From: an uncultured Cyclobacteriaceae bacterium | GTDB taxonomy: Bacteria > Bacteroidota > Bacteroidia > Cytophagales > Cyclobacteriaceae | NCBI GenBank assembly: GCA_943788235.1 | Contig: CALSPM010000012.1 | Span: 1 to 64,000, forward strand | Direction: 5' to 3' | DNA: 64,000 bases | Part shown: positions 27,402 through 37,003 of the stretch, piece by piece | Numbering within the stretch: position 1 is the first letter of the stretch | Layout: every line of letters starts with the position of its first letter | The notes under the pieces: generated by a model | Seen by the model: the letters and a program-made list of their open reading frames with translations, nothing else | Told to the model about the DNA's origin: nothing | Database searches by the model: none | Program-made: the position numbers and the translations under genes

Positions 27402-30400
27402 ATGTTCAAGCATTTCTTTTTATTTGAAATAAAAAATGCATTAAAGCAGCCGATGATCTATATCTTTTTAGGTCTGCTAGCACTCCTGACCTTTGGAGCC
27501 ACCGCAAGTGATAATATCCAAATCGGAGGTTCTGTGGGAAATGTGCTTAGAAATGCGCCCCATGTGATCACGGTATATACTACCGTAATGACCATTTTTG
27601 GCTTATTGATGGCTGCCGCTTTTTACAATAATGCGGCCTTGAGGGATTTTAGTAATGAATTCAATGAAATTTTGTTCAGTACTCCTCTAAAGAAATCAAG
27701 TTATTTCTTCGGGAGATTTTGTGGGGCCCTCCTACTGTCCACGATTCCCTTGCTGGGTGTTTTTCTTGGCGCTGCGCTGGGTTCTATAGCGGCCCCACTG
27801 TTTGGTTGGATTGATGCCGATCGTTTTGGCAGCTTTTATCTGGAAACCTTTACCAACAATTATTTTCTTTTTATCCTGCCCAATATGTTCATCGCAGGAT
27901 CTGTCATCTTCGCTTTGGCCAATATCTGGAAAAGTACGGTGATTTCTTTTGTCGGTGCTTTGGCCATCATCATGGGCTACATTATCTCTGGTAATTTAAT
28001 TTCTGACATTGACAACGAAACATTAGGTGCCCTTTCGGACACCTTTGGTATTCGCGCTTATTCTATTTATTCAAAATATTATACCCCTATTGAAAAAAAC
28101 ACCTTGAGTCCTGGTTTTAGTGGTCTCCTTTTGTGGAATCGTCTGATATGGATTTCTTTCGGGGGCATCATACTGTTGGCTTCTTATCTCAATTTCTCCT
28201 TCCAAGAAAAAAACAAACGGATCAAAAAGCAGGAGAAATCAACAGAAAAATCAACAGAAAAATTCATCCTCCCAGTCCTAGAAATTGACTTTGGACGATC
28301 CAGCGTGTGGTTGCAGTTTAAGAGTTTTTTCCTGATGAACTTCTTAAGTATAGTAAAAAATGTCACCTTCAGAATTCTCTTTCTTTTCAGTGCCATACTT
28401 CTCATTACTGGTCTTATTGGAGGTTTCGAGTATTATGGCCTTCAATCCTATCCCTTAACCTATAAATTAATTGATGACATTGATGGGAATGCCAGTCTTT
28501 TTGTGATCATTATCTTGGTCTTCTTTAGTGGTGAACTGATTTGGCGGGACCGAAATAGTAAAATTCATGAAGTCATTGACGCAACCCCACATACCTCCTT
28601 AATCAGCCTAGCAGCCAAAACTTTATCCTTGATCAGCCTTACCGTCTTACTGCAGCTCTTTTTCATTTTTTGTGGCGTTGTATATCAGTTGGTCAATGGC
28701 TATTTTCGGATCGAATTGGAAGTCTATTTCCTAGATTTCTTTTATGCCAATTTCTTGGCCTATGCCATTTGGAGTGGAGTCATGATCACCATCCAAGTCT
28801 TGGTCAACAATAAATATATTGGCTATTTTGTCTCCATTTCCGTGATCTTCATTTGGAGCATTGTCTTAGAAATATTTGATGTCTCCAGTTTCATGCTTAC
28901 GATCGCAGCAGGACCCTCAACTTTATACTCTGACATGAACGCCTTTGGACCCGGCCTCTATGGTGCCATGATGTTTAATCTCTATTGGATTTTATTTTCA
29001 ATTTTGTGCTTATTGATTGCAGGAGCCTTATGGAATAGAGGGCTGCGCAGTTCCTTAAAAGACCGATTAAATATTGCAAAAAAACAAGTGCCTAGAAATT
29101 ACAAACCGCTCATTTTTGGTACCGCCTTTGTCTGGCTTGTAGTCACTGGTTTTGTTTTCTATAACACTCAAATATTAAACCCTTATAAAACTAGCGATGA
29201 ATATGAGCAGATGGCTGCTGACTATGAAAAGCAATATAAAAAATACCAAAATGTGCCGCTCCCCAAAATTGTAGATGCCAAATATAGCATTGACTTATTC
29301 CCCTATGAACGTAATGTCGATGTGAAAGCCGTCTTTAAAATCGTCAACGAAACTCAGGTACAAATTGATTCGATCCACTTCAATATTGATAAAGATTGGT
29401 CTCCTGCTTTTGATCTCCCAAATGCTGAGATCGTTTTTGAGGATAAGGAAATGGGCTATCTAATATTGGGTTTTGATGAACCGATGCTTCCCGGAGATAC
29501 GATCGAAATGATCGTAACCAGTCAATATATTTCTAAGGGCTTTAAAAATGGCAGAGGTAGTACCAGTATTATCAATAATGGTACTTTTTTAAATAATTTT
29601 GAAATACTTCCCTCATTGGGCTATGATGAGGGGCAAGAACTTTCGGAAAAAAATACGCGCAAAAAATATGATTTAAAACCTAAAATCAGAATGCCTAAAC
29701 TCGAAGCAAATTGTGGTGCCAACTGCATGCGTAACTACTTGTCTCAAGGCGCCTCGGATTATATCAATTTTGAAACCACCATATCTACAGCTAGTGATCA
29801 GATTGCCATAGCACCCGGATCGCTGACCAAATACTGGGAAGAAAAGGGGCGTAATTATTATCAGTACAAAGTGGATCATCCTTCTCAACATTTTATGTCA
29901 TTCATCTCGGCAAAATATGAAGTCGCTAAAAGGAAGTGGCAAGGCATAGACATTGAAATTTATTATGACGCTAAGCATCATGTGAATATTGAAATGATGT
30001 TGGATGCGGTAGAAAGGTCTTTGGCTTACTACACTGAAAATTTTGGACCATATATGCACAAACAATGCCGCATTATAGAATTTCCAAGGTATGCTACTTT
30101 TGCACAAGCCTTCCCCGGAACCATGCCTTATTCTGAGGCTTTTGGCTTTGTTGTGAACCTCGAAGACGAAACAGAAAATAATGTAATAGATGCCGTTATT
30201 TCACACGAAATGGCGCACCAGTGGTGGGCACATCAAATCGTAGGTGCGAACATGCAAGGAGCGACGATGTTCAGTGAAAGTTTTGCGGAATATTCGGCAT
30301 TGATGACCATGAAAAGTATTTCCAAAACGCCCATGAAAATGCGCGAATTCTTAAAATACGATCATAATAGATACTTAAGAGGACGGGGCGGTGAAATTGA

Positions 30401-30986
30401 AGCCGAACAACCCTTATATAAGGTTGAAAATCAGAGCTATATTCATTACGGAAAAGGCGCTGTCATCTTGTATGCCTTGCAAGACTACATTGGTGAGGAA
30501 AAAGTCAATCGGGCGATGCAAGGGTTTTTGGAGGAGTACAAATATCAACCTCCACCCTATCCAACCTCGTTGGACTTCATGAAATATTTAGAGAAAGAAG
30601 TACCCGACTCTTTACAATATCTGATAACCGATTGGTTTAAAGAAATCACTTTATATGACAATCGCATGACATCAGCCGTTTATGCCCCTTTAGAAAATGG
30701 AAAGTTTGAGGTCACGCTAGAAATTGAGTCATATAAAATGCGTGCCGATAGTCTCGGGAATGAAACTAAAATAGCCATCCATGATTGGATAGATATTGGG
30801 GTATTTACCGATGAAGAGGAGGAACAATTACTTTATCAAAAAAGGGTATTGATTGACCAAGAACACATGAATTTCACGTTCGAAGTGGACTCATTACCGA
30901 TGAGAGCGGCTATTGACCCTAGGATGCTCCTCATTGATCGAATTTATGATGATAATATTAAAGACATTAAAATGAGTGAATTGTAA
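27402..30986 (+). CDS. ABC transporter permease fused to an M1-family aminopeptidase domain
   Basis: A 1194-residue fusion. Residues 1-270 and about 300-600 are two six-helix ABC-2-type permease halves in one chain, so one polypeptide may make the full channel with two copies of the upstream ATPase. After a membrane segment near residue 575, the periplasmic C-terminal part is an M1-like peptidase: the zinc motif HEMAH is at residues 935-939, with the third ligand expected in SESFAEYSA, and QSYIHYGKGAVILYALQ further on. The usual M1 substrate motif GxMEN is not present; the equivalent region reads FPGTMPYSEAFGF. The fusion is known as an architecture in Bacteroidota, but its role has not been settled as far as I know. 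A coupled export and peptide-trimming role is inference. Confidence 0.88.
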   Translation: MFKHFFLFEIKNALKQPMIYIFLGLLALLTFGATASDNIQIGGSVGNVLRNAPHVITVYTTVMTIFGLLMAAAFYNNAALRDFSNEFNEILFSTPLKKSSYFFGRFCGALLLSTIPLLGVFLGAALGSIAAPLFGWIDADRFGSFYLETFTNNYFLFILPNMFIAGSVIFALANIWKSTVISFVGALAIIMGYIISGNLISDIDNETLGALSDTFGIRAYSIYSKYYTPIEKNTLSPGFSGLLLWNRLIWISFGGIILLASYLNFSFQEKNKRIKKQEKSTEKSTEKFILPVLEIDFGRSSVWLQFKSFFLMNFLSIVKNVTFRILFLFSAILLITGLIGGFEYYGLQSYPLTYKLIDDIDGNASLFVIIILVFFSGELIWRDRNSKIHEVIDATPHTSLISLAAKTLSLISLTVLLQLFFIFCGVVYQLVNGYFRIELEVYFLDFFYANFLAYAIWSGVMITIQVLVNNKYIGYFVSISVIFIWSIVLEIFDVSSFMLTIAAGPSTLYSDMNAFGPGLYGAMMFNLYWILFSILCLLIAGALWNRGLRSSLKDRLNIAKKQVPRNYKPLIFGTAFVWLVVTGFVFYNTQILNPYKTSDEYEQMAADYEKQYKKYQNVPLPKIVDAKYSIDLFPYERNVDVKAVFKIVNETQVQIDSIHFNIDKDWSPAFDLPNAEIVFEDKEMGYLILGFDEPMLPGDTIEMIVTSQYISKGFKNGRGSTSIINNGTFLNNFEILPSLGYDEGQELSEKNTRKKYDLKPKIRMPKLEANCGANCMRNYLSQGASDYINFETTISTASDQIAIAPGSLTKYWEEKGRNYYQYKVDHPSQHFMSFISAKYEVAKRKWQGIDIEIYYDAKHHVNIEMMLDAVERSLAYYTENFGPYMHKQCRIIEFPRYATFAQAFPGTMPYSEAFGFVVNLEDETENNVIDAVISHEMAHQWWAHQIVGANMQGATMFSESFAEYSALMTMKSISKTPMKMREFLKYDHNRYLRGRGGEIEAEQPLYKVENQSYIHYGKGAVILYALQDYIGEEKVNRAMQGFLEEYKYQPPPYPTSLDFMKYLEKEVPDSLQYLITDWFKEITLYDNRMTSAVYAPLENGKFEVTLEIESYKMRADSLGNETKIAIHDWIDIGVFTDEEEEQLLYQKRVLIDQEHMNFTFEVDSLPMRAAIDPRMLLIDRIYDDNIKDIKMSEL

Positions 30987-31048
30987 TCTGCCTTTTGTCA
31001 TAAAGTAAGCGTTTAATCTTTTGACTCATCGTAAAAATAGGATTTAAC

Positions 31049-31767
31049 ATGAGAAATACCCTTCATCTTGTTTTGATACTTTACCTATTTAGTTGTCAAT
31101 CAAGCACCCCGAAACGCGAGGAATCTGTCGATGAAAACATCCGGTTGAATCAAATTGGGTATCATCCAAAATCAAATAAGCAATTTATGCTCGCAGATAC
31201 AACCGCGACGCAATTTCAATTGCTTAATAACCAGCAGGAAACAGTTTACACGGATCGCATAATGTCCAATGGCACTTGGGCGCCCTCTGGTGAAGGGGTA
31301 TATCTGGGTGATTTCAGTAGTTTTGAGGTTCCCGGCACCTATCAGGTCGTCGTGAGTGAACGCGTGTCTTACACCTTTGAAATCAAGGCCAATCTCTACC
31401 AAGAGGCCTGGCACATCAGCTTACAGCTGAAGAAAAGTATTTAATAGGTGCCGAGCAAATCACAGATTATGTTTTTGAAAAAAATGCAACGGGCTATCGC
31501 TTTTTAACAGGTTTTGGCTCAAAAAGAGTGAGGTTTCTCCATCACCGGCCGAGTGGCGCTGATCAGATACTGAAGCCCATTCCTGGTTTTATTGTTGGCG
31601 GCCCTAATGGCGATCGTCAAGATCAGCAGGAGGTGACCTATACCTCTACATTTCCAGCAAAGGCATACCAAGATGTACAGCCCAGTTATGCCTCTAATGA
31701 AGTCTGCCTCAATTGGAATACTCCCGCAGTATTTGTACTAGGTTATATACATCCAGTCTGCAATTGA
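31049..31767 (+). pseudogene. GH9 endoglucanase remnant with the catalytic core deleted
   Basis: The first frame (31049-31444) has a lipoprotein signal (YLFSCQSS) and the N-terminal immunoglobulin-like domain typical of family 9 glucanases (IRLNQIGYHP, GTWAPSGEGVYLGDFS). From about 31414 the similarity jumps to the end of the GH9 catalytic domain in another frame: EKNATGYRFLTGFGSK, HHRPSGADQ, GGPNGDRQDQQ, AYQDVQPSYASNEVCLNW. The catalytic acid Glu in SNEVCLNW remains, but the catalytic Asp region and about 300 intervening residues are missing. An internal deletion of roughly 1 kb with a frame change explains this. It cannot make an active cellulase. Confidence 0.8.
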
Positions 31768-32474
31768 TCTCCTTTGAAAAGAGGAATCCCTTGCCAATGG
31801 ATTCAATCAATGACCTGGGGGCGCGTGTAGGGCTGGAATTGTAATAAGAACCGTAAGAGATCAGATTCTAGCGTATTGAGTAGACTCACTACTCGTAGAT
31901 AAGTCTATATTGAATTTTAGAATATCAAGATGACTATTTTTTTTAGCAAATAGTATCCTAAAATTAGCAGATTTCCAACGCATTCCACAGGAGATATTCA
32001 GCCTTATCTAGCATGTTATTAAATCTATTACCAACTTCAAAACCGTTATTGATTTGTATTATACTTGTATTTTTATTTTTTTCAGTTCATTTATTATCTC
32101 AAATAAAAATCATGCGCAGTACATCTTAACAATACAAATTGATGTTTTAAACATCATGAAAAGTGAAGTAAATAATACTTATTCTATGCTTTTTTGGTCT
32201 CCATCAGAAGTCCAAAAATGAAAACTTCAACATCAAAGCAATAATAAATTTTGAAACAACCATTCTAAATTCAACTTATCATGCCAATTTGGAAATGTCA
32301 GTTAAGGATTCGCAAAAAAAGAAAAAATAGTGCCCAAGAAGAAAAGGATAGATTCTAGTATTCATGGTTCCTTTGATTACGTATGCCTTAACTATAAAAT
32401 GAGTGTTATCTATTCCCTTTTTTGAATGCTAAAAGTTCCTTTATCTTTGCACTTACTCAATAGATATTTCCAGA
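31768..32474 (+). other. Gene-poor stretch after the GH9 remnant
   Basis: No intact gene. A 38-codon frame at 32013-32129 begins with what resembles a signal peptide (MLLNLLPTSKPLLICIILVF) and then stops; a later in-frame stretch near 32220-32325 is also protein-like. These could be a decayed secreted-protein gene. The downstream end holds the promoter of the alpha/beta hydrolase gene. Confidence 0.4.
32418..32449 (+). promoter_or_regulatory. Promoter of the alpha/beta hydrolase gene
   Basis: TATCTTTG (32442-32449) matches TAnnTTTG exactly, and a TTTTTTG (32418-32424) supplies the -33 TTTG with 17 bases between. It lies 25 bases upstream of the ATG at 32475. This is the best promoter in the window and supports the phylum assignment. 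Confidence 0.65.
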
Positions 32475-33428
32475 ATGAATAGAATTTTAGCTTTTGCGTT
32501 TGTTTCCTTATTAATTGCCTGTAAGCCAACCTCTCAAAATAAATATGAATTACTGAACAAGGATGCTGCGTTCAGAGCTGAAATTAGCACCCGAACGGGA
32601 GGTTCTTTTGTCGAGTTGAGCGAAGGCTATACCTACTACCAAGAAGCCAATAAAAATTCACAAAAATCAACCGTGATACTTGTGCATGGCTTTTCTGTCC
32701 CCTCTTATATATGGGAGACGACGTATGAGGCTTTGATTGAAAAGGAATTTCACGTGGTGGTCCTCGATCTTTATGGAAGAGGGTTTTCAGACAATCCAGA
32801 TACCGATTATACAGATCGCTTAATGGCCAATCAAGTATTGGAACTCATCAATCACCTCCATATTACCCAAGCCCATTTGGTGGGCTTATCGAATGGTGGA
32901 CGGATCATTTCCCAAGCTGCTGTTCTACAACCTCAGCTGGTTCAATCACTGATTTATGTTTCTTCCAATAGCTTTGAAGATATTGAGGTAACAAAAGATG
33001 TTTCGGTTTCAACTGATGAAATCGCTGAATTCATTTCGCGCTATCCAGCCATTGCCTTGGGACAATTAGATGATTTCTTTGACCCTACCCAATTCCCAAA
33101 TTGGCCCGAAAAATATACTGCTTTACAACAATATAAAGGGTTTGCACAAGCGTTGATTTCTACTCGAAAAAATCATACCACAATGGACGTCATTCATCAA
33201 AAAATCAATGATCTCAATCTTCCAGTCTATACCATATGGGGCGTTGCGGATCAGGTAGTCTTATATGATGAGTTTAAAGATAAACTTCAAAGATTACTCC
33301 CCAATAGACAAGAATTTTTCATTGAGCAATCGGCGCATTTACCGCAAATGGAAAATGAAATCGCTTTTGAAGAGCTGCTTATAACTGAAATCTTGGTACA
33401 AGATGAAGTCCCGGTCATTGTTGAGTAA
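32475..33428 (+). CDS. Alpha/beta-hydrolase lipoprotein
   Basis: A 317-residue secreted hydrolase. The lipoprotein signal ends in LLIACKP, lipidation at Cys16. The oxyanion-hole sequence VHGFSVPS precedes the nucleophile elbow GLSNGG with Ser at about residue 139; the acid Asp is in WGVADQV and the catalytic His in SAHLPQMEN. The triad is complete, so activity as an esterase, lactonase or epoxide-type hydrolase is likely, but the substrate is unknown. It is followed on the same strand by a penicillin-acylase lipoprotein after 113 bases, and the two may be expressed together. Confidence 0.85.
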   Translation: MNRILAFAFVSLLIACKPTSQNKYELLNKDAAFRAEISTRTGGSFVELSEGYTYYQEANKNSQKSTVILVHGFSVPSYIWETTYEALIEKEFHVVVLDLYGRGFSDNPDTDYTDRLMANQVLELINHLHITQAHLVGLSNGGRIISQAAVLQPQLVQSLIYVSSNSFEDIEVTKDVSVSTDEIAEFISRYPAIALGQLDDFFDPTQFPNWPEKYTALQQYKGFAQALISTRKNHTTMDVIHQKINDLNLPVYTIWGVADQVVLYDEFKDKLQRLLPNRQEFFIEQSAHLPQMENEIAFEELLITEILVQDEVPVIVE

Positions 33429-33541
33429 ATGAGGCTTCATTTCACCGAACGTCCCCATTAGCATCCGTTCATCTCATTCTACACTGTTTAAGTAACCCAG
33501 TTCAAGTAAATTATTCTTGGATCAGCTTATCTTAAAACACT

Positions 33542-35950
33542 ATGAAAACATTACACCCCTATTCTTTACTCCTCTTTGGCTGCTTATTATGGTCATGTAA
33601 ATCCTCAACTGAAAATACAGAAAAAATAAATATTCCTGGACTGAAGGCCCCCGTTGAGATTCTCAGGGATCAATGGGGCATCAATCATATCTATGCAGAA
33701 AATCAAGAAGACTTATTTTTTGCCCAAGGCTATGCTGCAGCTAAAGACCGGCTCTTTCAATTTGAAATTTGGAGAAGGCAAGCTACGGGTACTACTGCTG
33801 AAATGTTAGGGCCAAGAGCATTAAAAAGAGATATTGGCGCGCGTTTGTTTAAATACAGAGGTAATATGCAGGACGAAATGAATCATTATCATGAGGATGG
33901 TGTAGCGATCATCGAAGCTTATACCCATGGCGTAAATGCTTACATCGATGAGGTTTTAAAACAGCCTGAAGAACTACCCATAGAATTTAAATTACTGGGT
34001 CTAGTCCCACAAAAATGGACTCCCGAGGTGGTTATCTCTCGACATCAAGGTTTACTAGGTAATATAACTCAAGAACTAAATATAGGTCGTGCCGTGGCTG
34101 CCATAGGACCTAGCGCTGTTAAAAACCTCATGTGGTTTCACCCAAAAGATCCCAATATCACCCTTGATCCAAGTATTACGGAGGAAGTGCTTTCTTTAGA
34201 TATTTTGGAGCTCTATGAAGCTTATCGAGCAGGTATTAAATTTGATGCCGCAGACCTACTCCCTAAATACGCGAGTAAAGTAAGTTTATTAGAGGAACCA
34301 AAAAACGAAACTATTCCAGATGATTCACATAGCATAGGTAGTAATAACTGGGTAATCAGTGGCAGTAAAATGAAAGACGGGAATACCTACATGGCCAACG
34401 ATCCACATCGTAAAGTTGCGGTACCCTCCCTTCGTTATATGGTTCATTTAAGTGCCCCTGGTTGGGAGGTAATAGGAGGTGGCGAACCTGAAATACCGGG
34501 GATATCAATAGGTCATAATACTTTTGGCGCTTGGGGGTTGACGGTTTACCGCACCGATGGGGAAGATTTATATATCTATGACCTCAATCCAGACAATTAT
34601 CGGCAATATCTTTATAATAATGAATGGATCGATATGCGTTCAATTACCGAAACCATCCAGGTCAAGAATCAAGCCGATGTAGAGGTTCAGCTTGATTATA
34701 GCCTCCATGGGCCGATAACCTTAATCGATACCCTAGGTTTGAAAGCTTATGCCGTTAAGTGTGCCTGGCTAGAACCGGGAGGGTCTCCTTATTTAGCCAG
34801 TTTAAGAATGGATCAGTCCAAAAGTTGGGAAGAATTTCGAGCCGCCTGCAATTACAGTCATATTCCCGGTGAAAACATGATCTGGGCAGATAAAGCAGGA
34901 AACATTGGATGGCAAGCAGTAGGTATTGCACCTATTAGAAATAACTTCAGTGGCCTAGTACCTGTACCTGGGAATGGAACCTATGAATGGGATGGCTATC
35001 TGCCTATCATCGAAAAGCCCAATACCTTCAACCCTGCAAAAGGATTTATCGCTACCGCCAATCAAAATGTGACTCCAGAAAATTATACTCACTGGAATGC
35101 TGTTGGTTATACCTGGTCAGACCCCTTTCGCGGTAATCGCATCGATGAGGTTCTTTCCCCCCATGATTCATTGACCCTAGAAGATCTGACATCTCTTCAA
35201 GTTGATTATCTCTCGCTTCCCGCCAGAGCCCTCACTCCCATGCTATTAAAAATACCTTTCCAGGGACGTAATAATAAGGCAAAATCTAGGCTAGAGGGTT
35301 GGGATTATCGACTGAATGCCCCTTCCATTGAAGCTGCCATATATACGGCGTTTGAAAGGGAACTTGAACGGCTCGCATATGAACATTTGGTTCCTACAGA
35401 AGTGCAGTCCTTTATCACAAGAATCAATTTAACCAAGCTTATTGGCTGGCTTAGCGAACCGAGCTCAGAGATCTTTGGATCAATTCCGGAGAAAACCCGT
35501 ACAGCATTACTTACCAAGGCATTCCAACGAGGCGTTGAAAGCCTTACTCAAAAATTAGGTTCAGACATGACCCAGTGGCAATATGGGCAAGCAAAATTAA
35601 AGCATACTTACCTTGAGCATGCTTTGGGTAAATGGGTAGATGAGAAAACTCAAAAACTTCTTAATTTAGGTCCGCTACCAAGGGGTGGAAATGCCTATAC
35701 ACCCGGTTCCACAGGCGCTGATTATCAACAGAGAAGTGGCGCCTCATTTAGGATGATCGTCAATACAGGAGATTGGGATGCCGCCATTGCCACAAACGGT
35801 CCCGGTCAGTCAGGAAATCCAGCGAGCCCCTTTTATAACAATTTGTTTGAACCTTGGACCCAAGACCGGTACTTTCCCCTCTATTTTGACCGGTCCAAAA
35901 TAGAAGCTGTAACCGTTCACACGAACATGCTCATGCCTGATCCGAAATGA
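33542..35950 (+). CDS. Penicillin acylase family protein (lipoprotein)
   Basis: An 802-residue Ntn hydrolase precursor. It has a lipoprotein signal (LLWSCKSS), an alpha-chain region with AQGYAAAKDRLFQFEIWRR, and the autocleavage point before the nucleophile Ser in GSNNWVISG (about residue 267), giving a beta chain with ANDPHRKVAVPSLRYM and HNTFGAWGLT. The C-terminal GPGQSGNPASPFYNNLF region is also typical. Family members cleave beta-lactam side chains, acyl-homoserine lactones or other amides; the substrate here is not predictable. Membrane anchoring is inferred from the lipobox. Confidence 0.9.
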   Translation: MKTLHPYSLLLFGCLLWSCKSSTENTEKINIPGLKAPVEILRDQWGINHIYAENQEDLFFAQGYAAAKDRLFQFEIWRRQATGTTAEMLGPRALKRDIGARLFKYRGNMQDEMNHYHEDGVAIIEAYTHGVNAYIDEVLKQPEELPIEFKLLGLVPQKWTPEVVISRHQGLLGNITQELNIGRAVAAIGPSAVKNLMWFHPKDPNITLDPSITEEVLSLDILELYEAYRAGIKFDAADLLPKYASKVSLLEEPKNETIPDDSHSIGSNNWVISGSKMKDGNTYMANDPHRKVAVPSLRYMVHLSAPGWEVIGGGEPEIPGISIGHNTFGAWGLTVYRTDGEDLYIYDLNPDNYRQYLYNNEWIDMRSITETIQVKNQADVEVQLDYSLHGPITLIDTLGLKAYAVKCAWLEPGGSPYLASLRMDQSKSWEEFRAACNYSHIPGENMIWADKAGNIGWQAVGIAPIRNNFSGLVPVPGNGTYEWDGYLPIIEKPNTFNPAKGFIATANQNVTPENYTHWNAVGYTWSDPFRGNRIDEVLSPHDSLTLEDLTSLQVDYLSLPARALTPMLLKIPFQGRNNKAKSRLEGWDYRLNAPSIEAAIYTAFERELERLAYEHLVPTEVQSFITRINLTKLIGWLSEPSSEIFGSIPEKTRTALLTKAFQRGVESLTQKLGSDMTQWQYGQAKLKHTYLEHALGKWVDEKTQKLLNLGPLPRGGNAYTPGSTGADYQQRSGASFRMIVNTGDWDAAIATNGPGQSGNPASPFYNNLFEPWTQDRYFPLYFDRSKIEAVTVHTNMLMPDPK

Positions 35951-35971
35951 CTCTTTTAATGGCCCAGTGTA

Positions 35972-36415
35972 CTAAGAATAAACACGCAGGAGGGTTCCTG
36001 ATAAAGAGGTATTATAAATCAAAATCCCTTTGGATCCGTTGCTGTTCAATCCTTTTCCCTCTAGATCAAAAATAGCCCCATGCTCGGTACAATAAAAATC
36101 ATTATTGGAGGATCTATAGGTTACTTTTTCTTTTCCTTCATGACTACAAATTTGAGTAACTGCTACAAACGTCCCTTCGGAAACAGCAGCAATAACTACC
36201 TTATTTATACGCACATACCCCCCTACAGCATTCAAAGCATTATAAGCCGATTCATCTAAATCCAAAGTAAAATTTACTTCTCCACCTATATAATCATCGT
36301 CTTCATCATCGCAACTTGAAAGGCTTCCCAAGCAATAGGTAGCCATAATCGCTCCGGTACCTAAACCTAATTTTGATAAAAACTGCTTCCGATTGATGAC
36401 TTCTTGTTTCTTCAT
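35972..36415 (-). CDS. Rieske [2Fe-2S] lipoprotein
   Basis: A 147-residue exported iron-sulfur protein. The N-terminus has NRKQFLSKLGLGTGA, a Tat-like signal with RK in place of RR, ending in a lipobox LSSC at about residues 32-35, followed by an acidic patch DDEDDD. The cluster ligands are ICSHEG and YCTEHGAIFD, the two Cys-x-His and Cys-x-x-His boxes of a Rieske fold. It lacks oxygenase domains, so it is an electron carrier. It is the last gene of a four-gene run with YceI, DUF5777 and cytochrome genes, 23 bases after the YceI stop. Confidence 0.88.
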   Translation of the reverse strand: MKKQEVINRKQFLSKLGLGTGAIMATYCLGSLSSCDDEDDDYIGGEVNFTLDLDESAYNALNAVGGYVRINKVVIAAVSEGTFVAVTQICSHEGKEKVTYRSSNNDFYCTEHGAIFDLEGKGLNSNGSKGILIYNTSLSGTLLRVYS

Positions 36416-36438
36416 GAAATGGGTTTAATAAAGAATAA

Positions 36439-36996
36439 TTACGGCTTAAGTTCAGTTAAATGGATTTCAATATCCACAGCTATGATTTCTGCAATTTTTT
36501 GAAATAATAAAGAAGGTATTTCAATATCATGATCTTCCAAGGCCACATCAAATTTTCCTTGCACCTTAATCCCTTTTTTCTCATCTGATATATCAATCAC
36601 TATCGTTCGCTCCTGTGCAATGCCATGAATCATCAGTTCTCCCTGCGCCTCAAAAATGGTGTTTTCTATTTTCCCCAATTCGAACTTACGGTTTAATTTT
36701 CCTTTAAACATTGCTGTAGGGAATTTCTCCGACTCTAAATAATTTTCATTGAAATGCTCCTGCATCAGTTGATTTGGGAACTCAAAGGAGGTAATAGGTA
36801 TTCTTAAAAAAAAAGCCCCATCTTCCAAATTTAAAATAGCCTGACTCGCCGTGTTCACTGCTGCAATATCTTCTAACAATCCATCAGAGAAAAAACTAAT
36901 GGTAGAGCTCTTAATACCCATTTTCTGGGCTTCAAGACTGTAGCTTGCAAAAATGAACATTATAATGAGCAGATAAAGGCTCCCTTTTTTTTTCAT
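36439..36996 (-). CDS. YceI-like family protein
   Basis: A lipocalin-like periplasmic protein of 185 residues from the ATG at 36996, which gives a clean signal peptide (MKKKGSLYLLIIMFIFASYS, cleaved near LEAQ). An upstream in-frame ATG at 37074 would overlap the preceding gene by 71 bases and bury the signal, so I prefer the later start. The YceI barrel is shown by SEKFPTAMFKGKL, GELMIHGIAQ and FDVALEDHDIEIP. Related YceI proteins bind isoprenoid quinones or other lipids. It starts 7 bases after the DUF5777 stop and precedes the Rieske gene. Confidence 0.85.
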   Translation of the reverse strand: MKKKGSLYLLIIMFIFASYSLEAQKMGIKSSTISFFSDGLLEDIAAVNTASQAILNLEDGAFFLRIPITSFEFPNQLMQEHFNENYLESEKFPTAMFKGKLNRKFELGKIENTIFEAQGELMIHGIAQERTIVIDISDEKKGIKVQGKFDVALEDHDIEIPSLLFQKIAEIIAVDIEIHLTELKP

Positions 36997-37003
36997 ATTA
37001 AAT

